A DNA stretch of 30,370 nucleotides. It comes from a virus. Where the stretch lies: the IMG/VR virus record IMGVR_UViG_3300028430_000206, positions 1-30,370 of that record, one strand, 5' to 3'. The position numbers were made by a program, and so were the translations under genes. Of the stretch, positions 15,403 through 22,662 are shown piece after piece. Below the pieces are notes generated by a model, which was not told the origin of the DNA, made no database searches, and was given only the letters and a program-made list of their open reading frames with translations. The stretch's first letter is position 1; each line of letters opens with the position of its first letter.

Positions 15403-15539
15403 TGTTTCCAAAAGGTTTTTTTGCGCCAGTATATTTTAAATCTACTTATTGGCCTCCAGTTACTGGGACAGTACCTCCTATTGATACAGATAGTTTTCCA
15501 TATCCAATATTATTTAGACGAAGGCCTAGACGATTATGA
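15402..15539 (+). CDS. small Pro/aromatic-rich phage protein
   Basis: A 45-residue protein, MFPKGFFAPVYFKSTYWPPV, then a Pro-rich linker and a basic tail RRRPRRL. The F-x-x-x-Y-F...YWPPV pattern is familiar from tiny proteins in podovirus structural operons; no function is known to me. ATG 15402 overlaps the preceding TAA and its TGA overlaps the next ATG, so it is fully embedded in the operon. Confidence 0.72.
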   Translation: MFPKGFFAPVYFKSTYWPPVTGTVPPIDTDSFPYPILFRRRPRRL

Positions 15540-15835
15540 GTAAAGTTAAGAACGCAGCTGATGAGAATCAGATCAAGATCGATAGAGAGAAAAACAAATT
15601 CAAACAAGATACCGAGGATAATGATCTTAAGTTTTTACTCGCATCAGACCAAGGTCGAAGATTTATTTGGAACATGCTAGAGAAGTGCGGAGTATTTAAA
15701 TCAAGCTTTACAGGGTCTAGTGAAACTTTTTTCCTTGAGGGACAGCGCAATATAGGATTAAAGTTAATGTCAGACATCATGCGAGTTGATCCTGACAGCT
15801 ATTTAAAAATGATTAAAAGCAATAAGGGGGAATAA
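15536..15835 (+). CDS. Bbp19-like phage protein
   Basis: A 99-residue protein. After a Lys-rich start, the core LKFLLASDQGRRFIWNMLEK, then CGVFKSSFTGSSETFFLEGQRNIG, then DIMRVDPDSYLKMIK matches the Bbp19 family named from Bordetella phage BPP-1. That family lies immediately upstream of the scaffold and capsid genes, as here. It has no established biochemical role. It overlaps the previous gene (ATGA) and ends 3 bases before the scaffold start, where AAGGGGG provides a good ribosome binding site. Confidence 0.87.
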   Translation: MSKVKNAADENQIKIDREKNKFKQDTEDNDLKFLLASDQGRRFIWNMLEKCGVFKSSFTGSSETFFLEGQRNIGLKLMSDIMRVDPDSYLKMIKSNKGE

Positions 15836-15838
15836 GCA

Positions 15839-16462
15839 ATGTCTACAGAAACTGTGCAAACAGCCGCTACAGAAACACCGAATGCGGTTCAAGCAAATGA
15901 TGCAGCAAAAGTCGAGGCAAGTGCCAATACTGATGCAGCAACAGCGAATCAACAAACTCAAACTACGCAGGATGCACCAAAACCAGCTGAGCCAGTCGTA
16001 CCAGAAAAGTACGAGCTTAAGCTGCAAGAGGAGTCTTTGATAGATTCTGCTTACCTTGAAAGTTTCGAAGCCTACGCGAAGGAAAAGAAACTCTCTCAAG
16101 ATCAAGCGCAAGAGTTACTTCAAAGAGAAGAGACTGCAAGAAAGAGTTATTACGATTCACAGATTCAAAAATGGGAACAGGTTAAAGAACAGTGGAAACA
16201 ACAAACAATCGCTGATCCAGAAATAGGTGGCGAGAAATTTGCTGAGAACGCAGAGCTAGCAAAGCGAACGCTTGAGAAGTTCAGCACTCCACAGTTTGTA
16301 TCTGCTCTCGACTCTTCAGGATACGGCAATCACCCAGAACTTGTCCGAGTATTCGCGAGAATTGGACAAGCAATGAGAGAGGCCAAGATCATCGGTGGGA
16401 ATGTAAACACTGGCGGTCAAAAATCTATTGAAGATATTTTTTATGGAAGTAAACAAAATTAA
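15839..16462 (+). CDS. capsid scaffolding protein
   Basis: A 207-residue acidic protein just upstream of the major capsid gene, which identifies it as the scaffold. The first 55 residues are disordered and Ala/Thr/Gln-rich. Then comes PEKYELKLQEESLID, the usual entry to the helical part of podovirus scaffolds. A long charged helix follows (about 75-140, Gln/Glu/Lys), then NHPELVRVFARIGQAM, and a short C-terminus that would contact the capsid protein. It acts inside the prohead and leaves before or during packaging. Confidence 0.85.
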   Translation: MSTETVQTAATETPNAVQANDAAKVEASANTDAATANQQTQTTQDAPKPAEPVVPEKYELKLQEESLIDSAYLESFEAYAKEKKLSQDQAQELLQREETARKSYYDSQIQKWEQVKEQWKQQTIADPEIGGEKFAENAELAKRTLEKFSTPQFVSALDSSGYGNHPELVRVFARIGQAMREAKIIGGNVNTGGQKSIEDIFYGSKQN

Positions 16463-16479
16463 TTAAAAAGGAGTTTTAA

Positions 16480-17478
16480 ATGGCTACAATTGGAGCAAAT
16501 GCACTAACGCTTGCTGACTGGGCAAAGCGTCTTGATCCTCAAGGAAAGGTTCCATCTATCGTGGAACTGTTGGCACAAACAAATGAAATCTTGCAAGACA
16601 TGTTGTGGGTGGAAGGCAATTTGCCAACTGGTCACAGAACGACTGTTCGAACTGGACTTCCAACTGTTGCATGGCGCTTGCTTAACAACGGTGTTCAGCC
16701 TTCAAAATCGACAACTGCGCAGATCGATGAGCAGTGTGGAATGCTTGAAGCATGGTCTGAAGTTGATAAAGACTTGGCTTTGTTGAACGGAAACACTCCA
16801 GCGTTTCGTTTGTCTGAAGCACAAGCATTCATTGAAGCAATGAATCAGGAAATGGCTCAAACATTGTTTTATGGAAACTCTGGTCTTGCGGCTGAAGAGT
16901 TCACAGGCTTGTCAGTTCGATACTCTGATCCTGCAGCTGTAAACGGACAAAATGTTTTGGATGCTGGCGGTTCAGGATCTGACAATACTTCAATCTGGCT
17001 GATCTGTTGGGGTGCTAATACTGTTCACGGTATTTTCCCTAAAGGATCTAAGGCTGGCTTGATTCATGAAGATCATGGCGAAGTTACTGTTGAGACGACT
17101 GCAGGTGTTGCTGGTCAACGCATGAGAGCATACCAAGATCAATGGCAATGGAAGTGCGGCGTTGCAGTTCGTGACTGGAGATATGCAGTTCGAATTGGTT
17201 CTATCGACGTGTCTAACTTGGTTTCCAAATCAAGTGCGGCTGACCTTACGGAATTAATGATCCGTGCTTACCACAGAATCCCGACTATGGGCATGGGCAA
17301 GTGCGCGTTCTACATGAATCGTACTGTTAAACAAATGCTCGATATTCAGCGACGTGACGATGTTCAATCAGGTGGATCTTTGGTTTACAATGATGTTGAT
17401 GGCAAGCTCATCCCTTCATTTCGAGGAATTCCAGTTCGAACGTGTGATGCAATTATTGAAACAGAAGCTTTGGTCTAA
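16480..17478 (+). CDS. major capsid protein (Bbp17-like)
   Basis: A 332-residue major head protein of the HK97 fold as found in the BPP-1 group. Recognisable segments are LTLADWAKRLDPQGKVPSIV at the start, MLWVEGNLPTGHRTTVRTGLP near 40-60, GMLEAWSEVDKDLALL, FYGNSGLAAEEFTGLSVRY and the C-terminal FRGIPVRTCDAI. The ribosome binding site AAGGAG (16469-16474) is strong. Leucine is coded 16 of 29 times by TTG and once by TTA, unlike neighbouring genes and consistent with high expression. A hairpin follows the stop and the cement protein gene comes next. Confidence 0.94.
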   Translation: MATIGANALTLADWAKRLDPQGKVPSIVELLAQTNEILQDMLWVEGNLPTGHRTTVRTGLPTVAWRLLNNGVQPSKSTTAQIDEQCGMLEAWSEVDKDLALLNGNTPAFRLSEAQAFIEAMNQEMAQTLFYGNSGLAAEEFTGLSVRYSDPAAVNGQNVLDAGGSGSDNTSIWLICWGANTVHGIFPKGSKAGLIHEDHGEVTVETTAGVAGQRMRAYQDQWQWKCGVAVRDWRYAVRIGSIDVSNLVSKSSAADLTELMIRAYHRIPTMGMGKCAFYMNRTVKQMLDIQRRDDVQSGGSLVYNDVDGKLIPSFRGIPVRTCDAIIETEALV

Positions 17479-17485
17479 TTTAATT

Positions 17486-17510
17486 GGGGAGCATTTCGCT
17501 CCCCTCTTTC
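17486..17510 (+). terminator. hairpin after the capsid gene, weak terminator
   Basis: GGGGAGC (17486-17492) pairs with GCTCCCC (17498-17504) around ATTTC and is followed by TCTTTC. The U-tract is broken, so it may end transcription only in part or protect the capsid mRNA 3' end. Its arms are almost the same as those of the hairpin at 18197-18220. Confidence 0.6.
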
Positions 17511-17531
17511 AATTTTAAAAAGGAGTTTATT

Positions 17532-17957
17532 ATGTACGTTGATAGAGAAAATTTGTTTTCAAATGCACAGGCGTTGACTGTTACAGCAGCGTCTACTGAT
17601 ATTATCGACCTTGGTCAAGAGCGACGCCTTGGCGTTGGCGAGCCAATGTGTGTTGTTATTGGATGCGATGTTGCTATGGGTGGAACTACTCCAACTATGA
17701 TCGCGACTTTGCAATCTGATGACAATGCTGGGTTCTCATCTGCAACATCTGTTGTAGTGAGCCCTACGTTTTCATCTTTTGCAGCTGGCGCGAAATATGT
17801 TTTGCCAATACCTCCAGGTGTTGCGACAGAGCGTTACATTCGTGTTAACTATACAATGGGTGGAACTACTCCTACCATCACGGTAACTACTCATTTGATG
17901 CCAATGAGTATGGTTCAAAATGATTACGTTTATCCAGATGGATTTGTTGTTTCTTAA
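17532..17957 (+). CDS. Bbp16-like capsid cement protein
   Basis: A 141-residue protein of the Bbp16 family, which in BPP-1-type phages follows the capsid gene and stabilises the head surface. Family marks are the start MYVDRENLFSNAQALT, then STDIIDLGQERRLGVGEP, LQSDDNAGFSSAT, LPIPPGVATERYIRVNYT and the closing YVYPDGFVVS. The fold is expected to be a beta sandwich. ATG 17532 has a strong ribosome binding site (AAGGAG, 17519-17524); a longer in-frame start at 17484 lies before the capsid hairpin and is unlikely. TGGAACTACTCC- and ACTCCTAC-type GGTTP repeats give two MGGTTPT motifs. Confidence 0.87.
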   Translation: MYVDRENLFSNAQALTVTAASTDIIDLGQERRLGVGEPMCVVIGCDVAMGGTTPTMIATLQSDDNAGFSSATSVVVSPTFSSFAAGAKYVLPIPPGVATERYIRVNYTMGGTTPTITVTTHLMPMSMVQNDYVYPDGFVVS

Positions 17958-17969
17958 GGAGATCGTTAG

Positions 17970-18191
17970 ATGGCTAAGATTAAAGCTAAGGCTACTAAGT
18001 TAGGTTATATCGATCACAGAAGAGTTCGAGAAGGACAGATCTTTGATATCGATGAGAAGTTTTTTAAATACGATAGCAACGGCGTACAGATTGCTCCATT
18101 GTGGTGTGTGCCTGTTGACGAAAAAAAAGCTGCTCAGAAATCAAAAGAAAAGATCGAGTTACCAAAATCGTCTAGCGACGAAGTGATCTAA
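17970..18191 (+). CDS. small capsid-module protein, unknown function
   Basis: A 73-residue basic protein. KAKATKLGYIDHRRVREGQIF followed by an acidic and basic segment gives the shape ATKLGYxxHRRxREGxxF, a pattern typical of small proteins next to podovirus capsid genes; it may form a small beta barrel. The C-terminal third is Lys/Ser/Glu-rich and probably flexible. AAGGAG at 17956-17961 is its ribosome binding site. A UUCG-loop terminator follows just after the stop, making this the end of the transcript that starts with the capsid genes. I cannot assign a function. Confidence 0.72.
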   Translation: MAKIKAKATKLGYIDHRRVREGQIFDIDEKFFKYDSNGVQIAPLWCVPVDEKKAAQKSKEKIELPKSSSDEVI

Positions 18192-18196
18192 AAACT

Positions 18197-18220
18197 AAGG
18201 GGAGTTCGCTCCCCTTTTTT
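18197..18220 (+). terminator. rho-independent terminator with UUCG tetraloop
   Basis: AAGGGGAG (18197-18204) pairs with CTCCCCTT (18209-18216) around TTCG and is followed by more T. This is a strong intrinsic terminator, with a loop type that makes very stable hairpins. It ends the capsid transcription unit, or lets only part of the polymerases through to the tail genes. Confidence 0.88.
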
Positions 18221-18234
18221 CTTGGGAGATAATT

Positions 18235-18543
18235 ATGGGGCCACGTTATGATTTTAATACAACATACACCGCCGTTGCCGCATCTCAGACCGACGCTGCT
18301 GTTTCATCTGCTCCCGCCGTAGGTCAAATTCTTGAAAGACTTGTCGTGAATGTTACAACTGCGGCCACCGCTCAAGTTCAAATAAAAGATGGAAACGGCA
18401 CTGCAATAACGATTGTTCCTAACAATACTCCAATTGGAACATACTCTGTAATAATTGGAGCCGTTTGCAGAAATGCGACTTCTCCAGGTTGGAAAATAAC
18501 AACAGCTGCAGGTGTTTCTGTTCTAGCTATTGGTAGGTTCTAA
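18235..18543 (+). CDS. small beta-rich virion protein
   Basis: A 102-residue protein of hydrophobic/Thr alternation: TAVAASQTDAAVSS, ILERLVVNVTTAATAQVQIKDG, then GTYSVIIGAVCRNATSPGW. It is probably a single beta-sandwich domain comparable to small phage head decoration or virion proteins. The exact family is not certain. ATG 18235 follows GGGAGA at 18224-18229. The stop shares one base with the next gene's ATG. Confidence 0.72.
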   Translation: MGPRYDFNTTYTAVAASQTDAAVSSAPAVGQILERLVVNVTTAATAQVQIKDGNGTAITIVPNNTPIGTYSVIIGAVCRNATSPGWKITTAAGVSVLAIGRF

Positions 18544-19148
18544 TGGCTTCAAAGACAGATATTTGCAACATTGCAATATCGCATTTAGGTATTTCAAAAG
18601 AAATTGCTAATGTAACAACTGAGCAATCGAAAGAAGCAGCGGCTTGTCGTAGGTTTTATGATGAGGCGAGAAAAGCTGTTCTCAATGATTATCCATGGCC
18701 ATTTTCAACTAGGTTTGTAAATCTAGGTTTAGTCGAAGAAGATCCAACAACTGAATGGGCTTACTCATACAGATATCCTGTTGATTGCCTTTTTGTGAGA
18801 AGGATTTTGTCAGGATTTAGAGATGACACTGAGGCAACAAAAGTTGTTTACAAAATAGTTCAAGATGACCAAGGTCTTTTGATTTATACGGATCAACAGG
18901 ATGCACAAATTGAATACACGAAAAACGAAGAATCGGCTGATTTATTTCCAAGTGATTTTGTTATTGCTCTTAGTTATAGGCTTGCACACTATATAGGGCC
19001 AAGACTTACGGCGGGTGATCCGTTTAATCTTAGTGACAAGGCAATGCAAAAATATGAAATAGAAATAAGCAAAGCCAGCGCAAATAAATTCAATGAGGAC
19101 AACTCCTCAACTAGACAAGACACTGAATCAATTGCAGCAAGGGATTAA
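18543..19148 (+). CDS. tail tubular protein A / head completion adaptor (T7 gp11-like)
   Basis: A 201-residue protein of the podovirus adaptor family that joins the portal to the tail nozzle. The start KTDICNIAISHLGISKEIAN, then ACRRFYDEARKAVLNDYPWPFS, then WAYSYRYPVDCLFVRRIL, and the C-terminal ALSYRLAHYIGPRLT are all highly characteristic. The last 25 residues are charged and less ordered. It overlaps the preceding gene by one base and is followed one base later by the staple-like gene. Confidence 0.91.
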   Translation: MASKTDICNIAISHLGISKEIANVTTEQSKEAAACRRFYDEARKAVLNDYPWPFSTRFVNLGLVEEDPTTEWAYSYRYPVDCLFVRRILSGFRDDTEATKVVYKIVQDDQGLLIYTDQQDAQIEYTKNEESADLFPSDFVIALSYRLAHYIGPRLTAGDPFNLSDKAMQKYEIEISKASANKFNEDNSSTRQDTESIAARD

Positions 19149-19149
19149 A

Positions 19150-19506
19150 ATGAAAAGCATGGCATTAAATAAAATGATGGCGATGAGTGACGAGGTTGTC
19201 GCAAATGTTGGCTACTCAAACAAAGGTCTTGCTGAAAAACCGAGTGAGCCAAAGTATCCTTATTGTCTTCGTTTGTATTTAAGCCAAAGCGAGTTAGATA
19301 TGCTGGGACTTAAAGAGCTCCCTTCGATTGGATCTAAGATGAGCATGGAAGCGACTGTCATGGTTGTTGGCCAGCGATTAGATGAAGGTGCAAAGACCAT
19401 GGAAATTCAAATCATTGAAATGGAACTTGAATCAGATTCAGATAAAAAACTTAAAGATCCAAGTGAGGCGCTTTATGGAGAAAGCGAAACTGAAGACGAG
19501 GACTAA
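19150..19506 (+). CDS. capsid staple-like protein
   Basis: A 118-residue protein. PKYPYCLRLYLSQSELDMLGL, then ELPSIGSKMSMEATVMVV, then EIQIIEMELES gives the pattern YPYxLRLxLxxxxLxxLGLxxLPxxGxxM found in small phage proteins that I know as capsid staple proteins, which clamp neighbouring capsomers. The C-terminus is very acidic. ATG 19150 is preferred to the in-frame start at 19093, which would overlap the tail gene. GGGA sits 5 bases upstream. Confidence 0.75.
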   Translation: MKSMALNKMMAMSDEVVANVGYSNKGLAEKPSEPKYPYCLRLYLSQSELDMLGLKELPSIGSKMSMEATVMVVGQRLDEGAKTMEIQIIEMELESDSDKKLKDPSEALYGESETEDED

Positions 19507-19508
19507 TC

Positions 19509-22160
19509 ATGACGGCCATTATGCAAAAAAGTTTCTCATCTGGTGAGTTGAGCCCTTCTCTTTATGCTCGAACTGATGTTGCAAAATATCAAAATGCATT
19601 AAGGACTTGTCGTAATTTTTATGTCATGAGACATGGCGGAGTATCAAACAGACCGGGAACTCAGTTTGTTGGTGAGGCAAAAAACCAAAACAGAACTGTA
19701 AGATTAATCCCTTTTGTTTTTAATGTTAATCAAACATATTGCCTAGAATTTGGCCGATTTTATATGCGCGTAATTAAGAATGGCGAATATATAAAAAGAG
19801 ATGGTCAATCAATAACAGGAATTACAAATGCGAATCCGGCTGTAATTACTTATTCAGGCGCGGACAATTATGCAAATGATGATCATATTTTATTGTCTGG
19901 CATATCTGGACCGATGGGAAATTATTTAAACAATAGACAGTTTATAGTTAAGAATGTGAATACAACTGCAAATACATTTCACATTCACTACATGAATAAT
20001 ACAAATGTGAATTCAACTTCATTTGGAGCGTATACTTCAGGCGGAACAATTGAAGAGATTTATGAAATAACAACTCCGTATTCTGAAAATGATTTATCAG
20101 AATTAAAGTTTGTTCAATCTGCTGATGTCCTGACAATCGTTCACCCTGGACATGCACCTCAGAATTTGTCCAGAACTGGCGATGCAAGCTGGACATTGGC
20201 TGCAATAACATTTGAAGCTCAGATTGATTATCCTACATCAATTACTGCAGTTCAAAATGGAACGACTGGCGCAAGGACTTATAAATATACAGTAACAGCA
20301 TTTAATCCTCTAACAGGACAAGAGACGACTTTGAAAACAGTCCCTCCTAGTGGTGCTTATCTTGCGACAGTTACAAATGGAAATGCCACTCTTAGCTCGA
20401 CAAACTCAATTACAGTTTCATGGTCTTTGACTTCGCTTTATGGATTTACGGCTTCTCAATTAGATTTTAATATATACAGAGAAACAAACGGAGTTTTCGG
20501 TTTTATTGGTATTGCATCCGGCGTTACTTCATTTGTTGATATTGGTTATGATATAAACACGGCTGACACTCCTCCAAGGATAACAGAGGATTTTAATGCA
20601 TCTGGGGATTATCCTTCGGCCATTACTTATTATCAACAAAGGCTTGTTTTAGCCAATACAAATAACGATATAGAAAAAGTCTATGCATCAAAAACAGCGT
20701 CATTTTATGACTTCTCAACTTCTAATCCGATACAAGATGATGACGCTATTATTTTTAATTTATCTGGGCGTCAGGTTAATGAGGTCCATCACTTGGTTGA
20801 TCTTGGCGTTCTTCTTATGTTTACAGAATCGGGCGAGTTTGTTGCAAATGGTGATAATGGTGGGACGCTTACGCCGTCTGCTATCAATACCAGACAGTCA
20901 TCTTACAATGGATCTAATGCTCGTTTATCTCCGATTGTTATTGGAAATAGCGCGGTATATGTTCAAGCTCGTGGCAATAATGTTAGGGACATCAATTTTA
21001 AATTTGAATCTAATGACTATACTGGCGATGAACTTTCAATTTATAGTTCTCATTTGGTTGATGACTACACTCTTTTAGATTGGGCTTATCAGCAAATACC
21101 TCACTCAATACTTTGGATGGTTCGAGATGACGGCACGATGCTTGGCATGACATACATTAGAGAGCAGCAAATGCTTGCATGGCATCAGCATGATTTTGAA
21201 AATGGAGTAGTTGAGAGTGTTTGTTCTATTCCTGAGGGTTCAGAAGATACTTTATATTTATCAATACGAAGAGTGGTTAATGGAGAAACAAGAAGATATA
21301 TTGAAAAATTTGTCACAAGAAAAATTTCAGATGTCAGAGACATTGCGATCCTTGATTCTCATTTATCTTATGACGGTAGAAATACAAACGGATCACATAC
21401 AATGACTCTTTCTGGGTCTGGCTGGCTTTATACGGATACTTTGACTTTAACGTCTAGCACGTCTTATTTTACGACGGCTGATGTAGGAAATGAAATTCAA
21501 CTTATAGATACTGACGGTTCAGTAATTAGATTTACAATTGATTCCTATACGTCTGGCACCGTTGTAACTGGACGGCCAAATAGAACTGTTCCAACCACTT
21601 TAAGATCTGTTGCCGTAAATGAATGGGCGAGAGCCGTGGATGTTTTGAGCGGACTTTGGCATCTTGAAGGTCAATCTGTTTCTGTTTATTCCGATGGTCT
21701 TGTAGTGGCAAATCCAAATAACCCCGCCTATGTTCAAGTTACTGTTACAAATGGACAAATAACATTAACAGAAAATTATGCTGTCATTTATGTAGGGATT
21801 CCGATTACATCAGACATTGAGACGTTAAACATTGATATGCCTGGTTCATCAACAATGATTGATCGAAACAAACTTATTTCGAAAGTGTCAATGTTTGTTG
21901 AAAACACTCGTGGACTTTGGGCTGGCACGAGGCCACCAAATGAATCTGTTTCATTTCTTGATGGGCTTACAGAGTTAAAAATAAGAGAAGATGAGCCTTA
22001 TGACAGTCCTGTTGATCTTGAGACAGATCCGATTGATATTATTACAGAGGCGACTTGGAACAACAATGGACGGGTTTTTATTCGTCAGACCGATCCTGTT
22101 CCATGTTCAATTTTAAGTATTGCGCCCACTGGTTATATTCCATTTCCTGGAGGTTCTTAA
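19509..22160 (+). CDS. tail tubular protein B / stabilisation protein (T7 gp12-like)
   Basis: An 883-residue tail nozzle protein. The family start is clear: KSFSSGELSPSLYARTDVAKY followed by TCRNFYVMRHGGVSNRPGTQF and FVFNVNQTYCLEFG. Residues about 90-180 add a beta domain (SGADNYANDDHILL) and about 240-345 a fibronectin-like stretch (TYKYTVTAFNPLTGQETT). The central ITYYQQRLVLANT and GGTLTPSAINTRQSSYNGS motifs recur in BPP-1-type relatives. IPHSILWMVRDDGTMLGMTY closes the conserved core. It forms the end of the tail through which DNA passes. Start and stop are 2 and 0 bases from neighbouring genes. Confidence 0.92.
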   Translation: MTAIMQKSFSSGELSPSLYARTDVAKYQNALRTCRNFYVMRHGGVSNRPGTQFVGEAKNQNRTVRLIPFVFNVNQTYCLEFGRFYMRVIKNGEYIKRDGQSITGITNANPAVITYSGADNYANDDHILLSGISGPMGNYLNNRQFIVKNVNTTANTFHIHYMNNTNVNSTSFGAYTSGGTIEEIYEITTPYSENDLSELKFVQSADVLTIVHPGHAPQNLSRTGDASWTLAAITFEAQIDYPTSITAVQNGTTGARTYKYTVTAFNPLTGQETTLKTVPPSGAYLATVTNGNATLSSTNSITVSWSLTSLYGFTASQLDFNIYRETNGVFGFIGIASGVTSFVDIGYDINTADTPPRITEDFNASGDYPSAITYYQQRLVLANTNNDIEKVYASKTASFYDFSTSNPIQDDDAIIFNLSGRQVNEVHHLVDLGVLLMFTESGEFVANGDNGGTLTPSAINTRQSSYNGSNARLSPIVIGNSAVYVQARGNNVRDINFKFESNDYTGDELSIYSSHLVDDYTLLDWAYQQIPHSILWMVRDDGTMLGMTYIREQQMLAWHQHDFENGVVESVCSIPEGSEDTLYLSIRRVVNGETRRYIEKFVTRKISDVRDIAILDSHLSYDGRNTNGSHTMTLSGSGWLYTDTLTLTSSTSYFTTADVGNEIQLIDTDGSVIRFTIDSYTSGTVVTGRPNRTVPTTLRSVAVNEWARAVDVLSGLWHLEGQSVSVYSDGLVVANPNNPAYVQVTVTNGQITLTENYAVIYVGIPITSDIETLNIDMPGSSTMIDRNKLISKVSMFVENTRGLWAGTRPPNESVSFLDGLTELKIREDEPYDSPVDLETDPIDIITEATWNNNGRVFIRQTDPVPCSILSIAPTGYIPFPGGS

Positions 22161-22661
22161 ATGGCTTGGCAATTTGCTGCGGCAATGGCTGGTTTGCAAT
22201 TAGGTCAAGGTATCGCACAGGCGACCTCAATGGAGGCTCAAGCTAACTATCAAAATGAAATGTCTAGAATTAATCAGCGAAATGCCGAGCTTCAAGCTCA
22301 AAAAATTTTAAGGCAAGGCGGGATTGATGCGATTAGAGCCCAGAAAAAAATCAATCAAATTGTTGGATCTCAGAGAGCTGGATTTGCAGCGCAAGGAATT
22401 GATGTAAGAACAGGATCGGCAGCTTTGATTCAAGAGGAAGCATTTGCTGCGGGTGTTGAAGAAATTGAAACAATTAGAAATAATGCGTTTCTCACTGCTA
22501 TGGGATATCAGGCCGAGGCTGAAGAAAGATCGAGAGCCGCTAGAATTGGGATGACAACTGCCATGAGCCAAGGTCGCCAGTCTATTTTATCTGGAGGAAT
22601 CTCTGCGGCAAGGACATTAAACAAACAGGGATATTTCGATAGAGCGTATAAGGAGGAATAA
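22161..22661 (+). CDS. internal virion protein, T7 gp14-like
   Basis: A 166-residue protein. The N-terminus MAWQFAAAMAGLQLGQGIAQ is Ala/Gly-rich and weakly hydrophobic. The rest is a long helix rich in Gln, Glu and Ala, with the family pattern GSQRAGFAAQGIDVRTGSA and YQAEAEERSRAARIG. In T7 the equivalent is ejected and forms part of the channel across the outer membrane. It starts immediately after the tail protein stop and ends one base before the next gene, with AAGGAGG at 22650-22656 serving the latter. Confidence 0.84.
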   Translation: MAWQFAAAMAGLQLGQGIAQATSMEAQANYQNEMSRINQRNAELQAQKILRQGGIDAIRAQKKINQIVGSQRAGFAAQGIDVRTGSAALIQEEAFAAGVEEIETIRNNAFLTAMGYQAEAEERSRAARIGMTTAMSQGRQSILSGGISAARTLNKQGYFDRAYKEE

Positions 22662-22662
22662 A

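Noticed and set aside
17484-17531. Longer N-terminus for the Bbp16-like protein from an upstream in-frame start
   Set aside because: It would run through the capsid 3' hairpin, while ATG 17532 has a strong ribosome binding site and matches the usual family start.
18235-18543. Homology between this small beta protein and the one at 11558
   Set aside because: Both are short and beta-rich but share no specific motif that I can align, so they are kept as separate unknowns.
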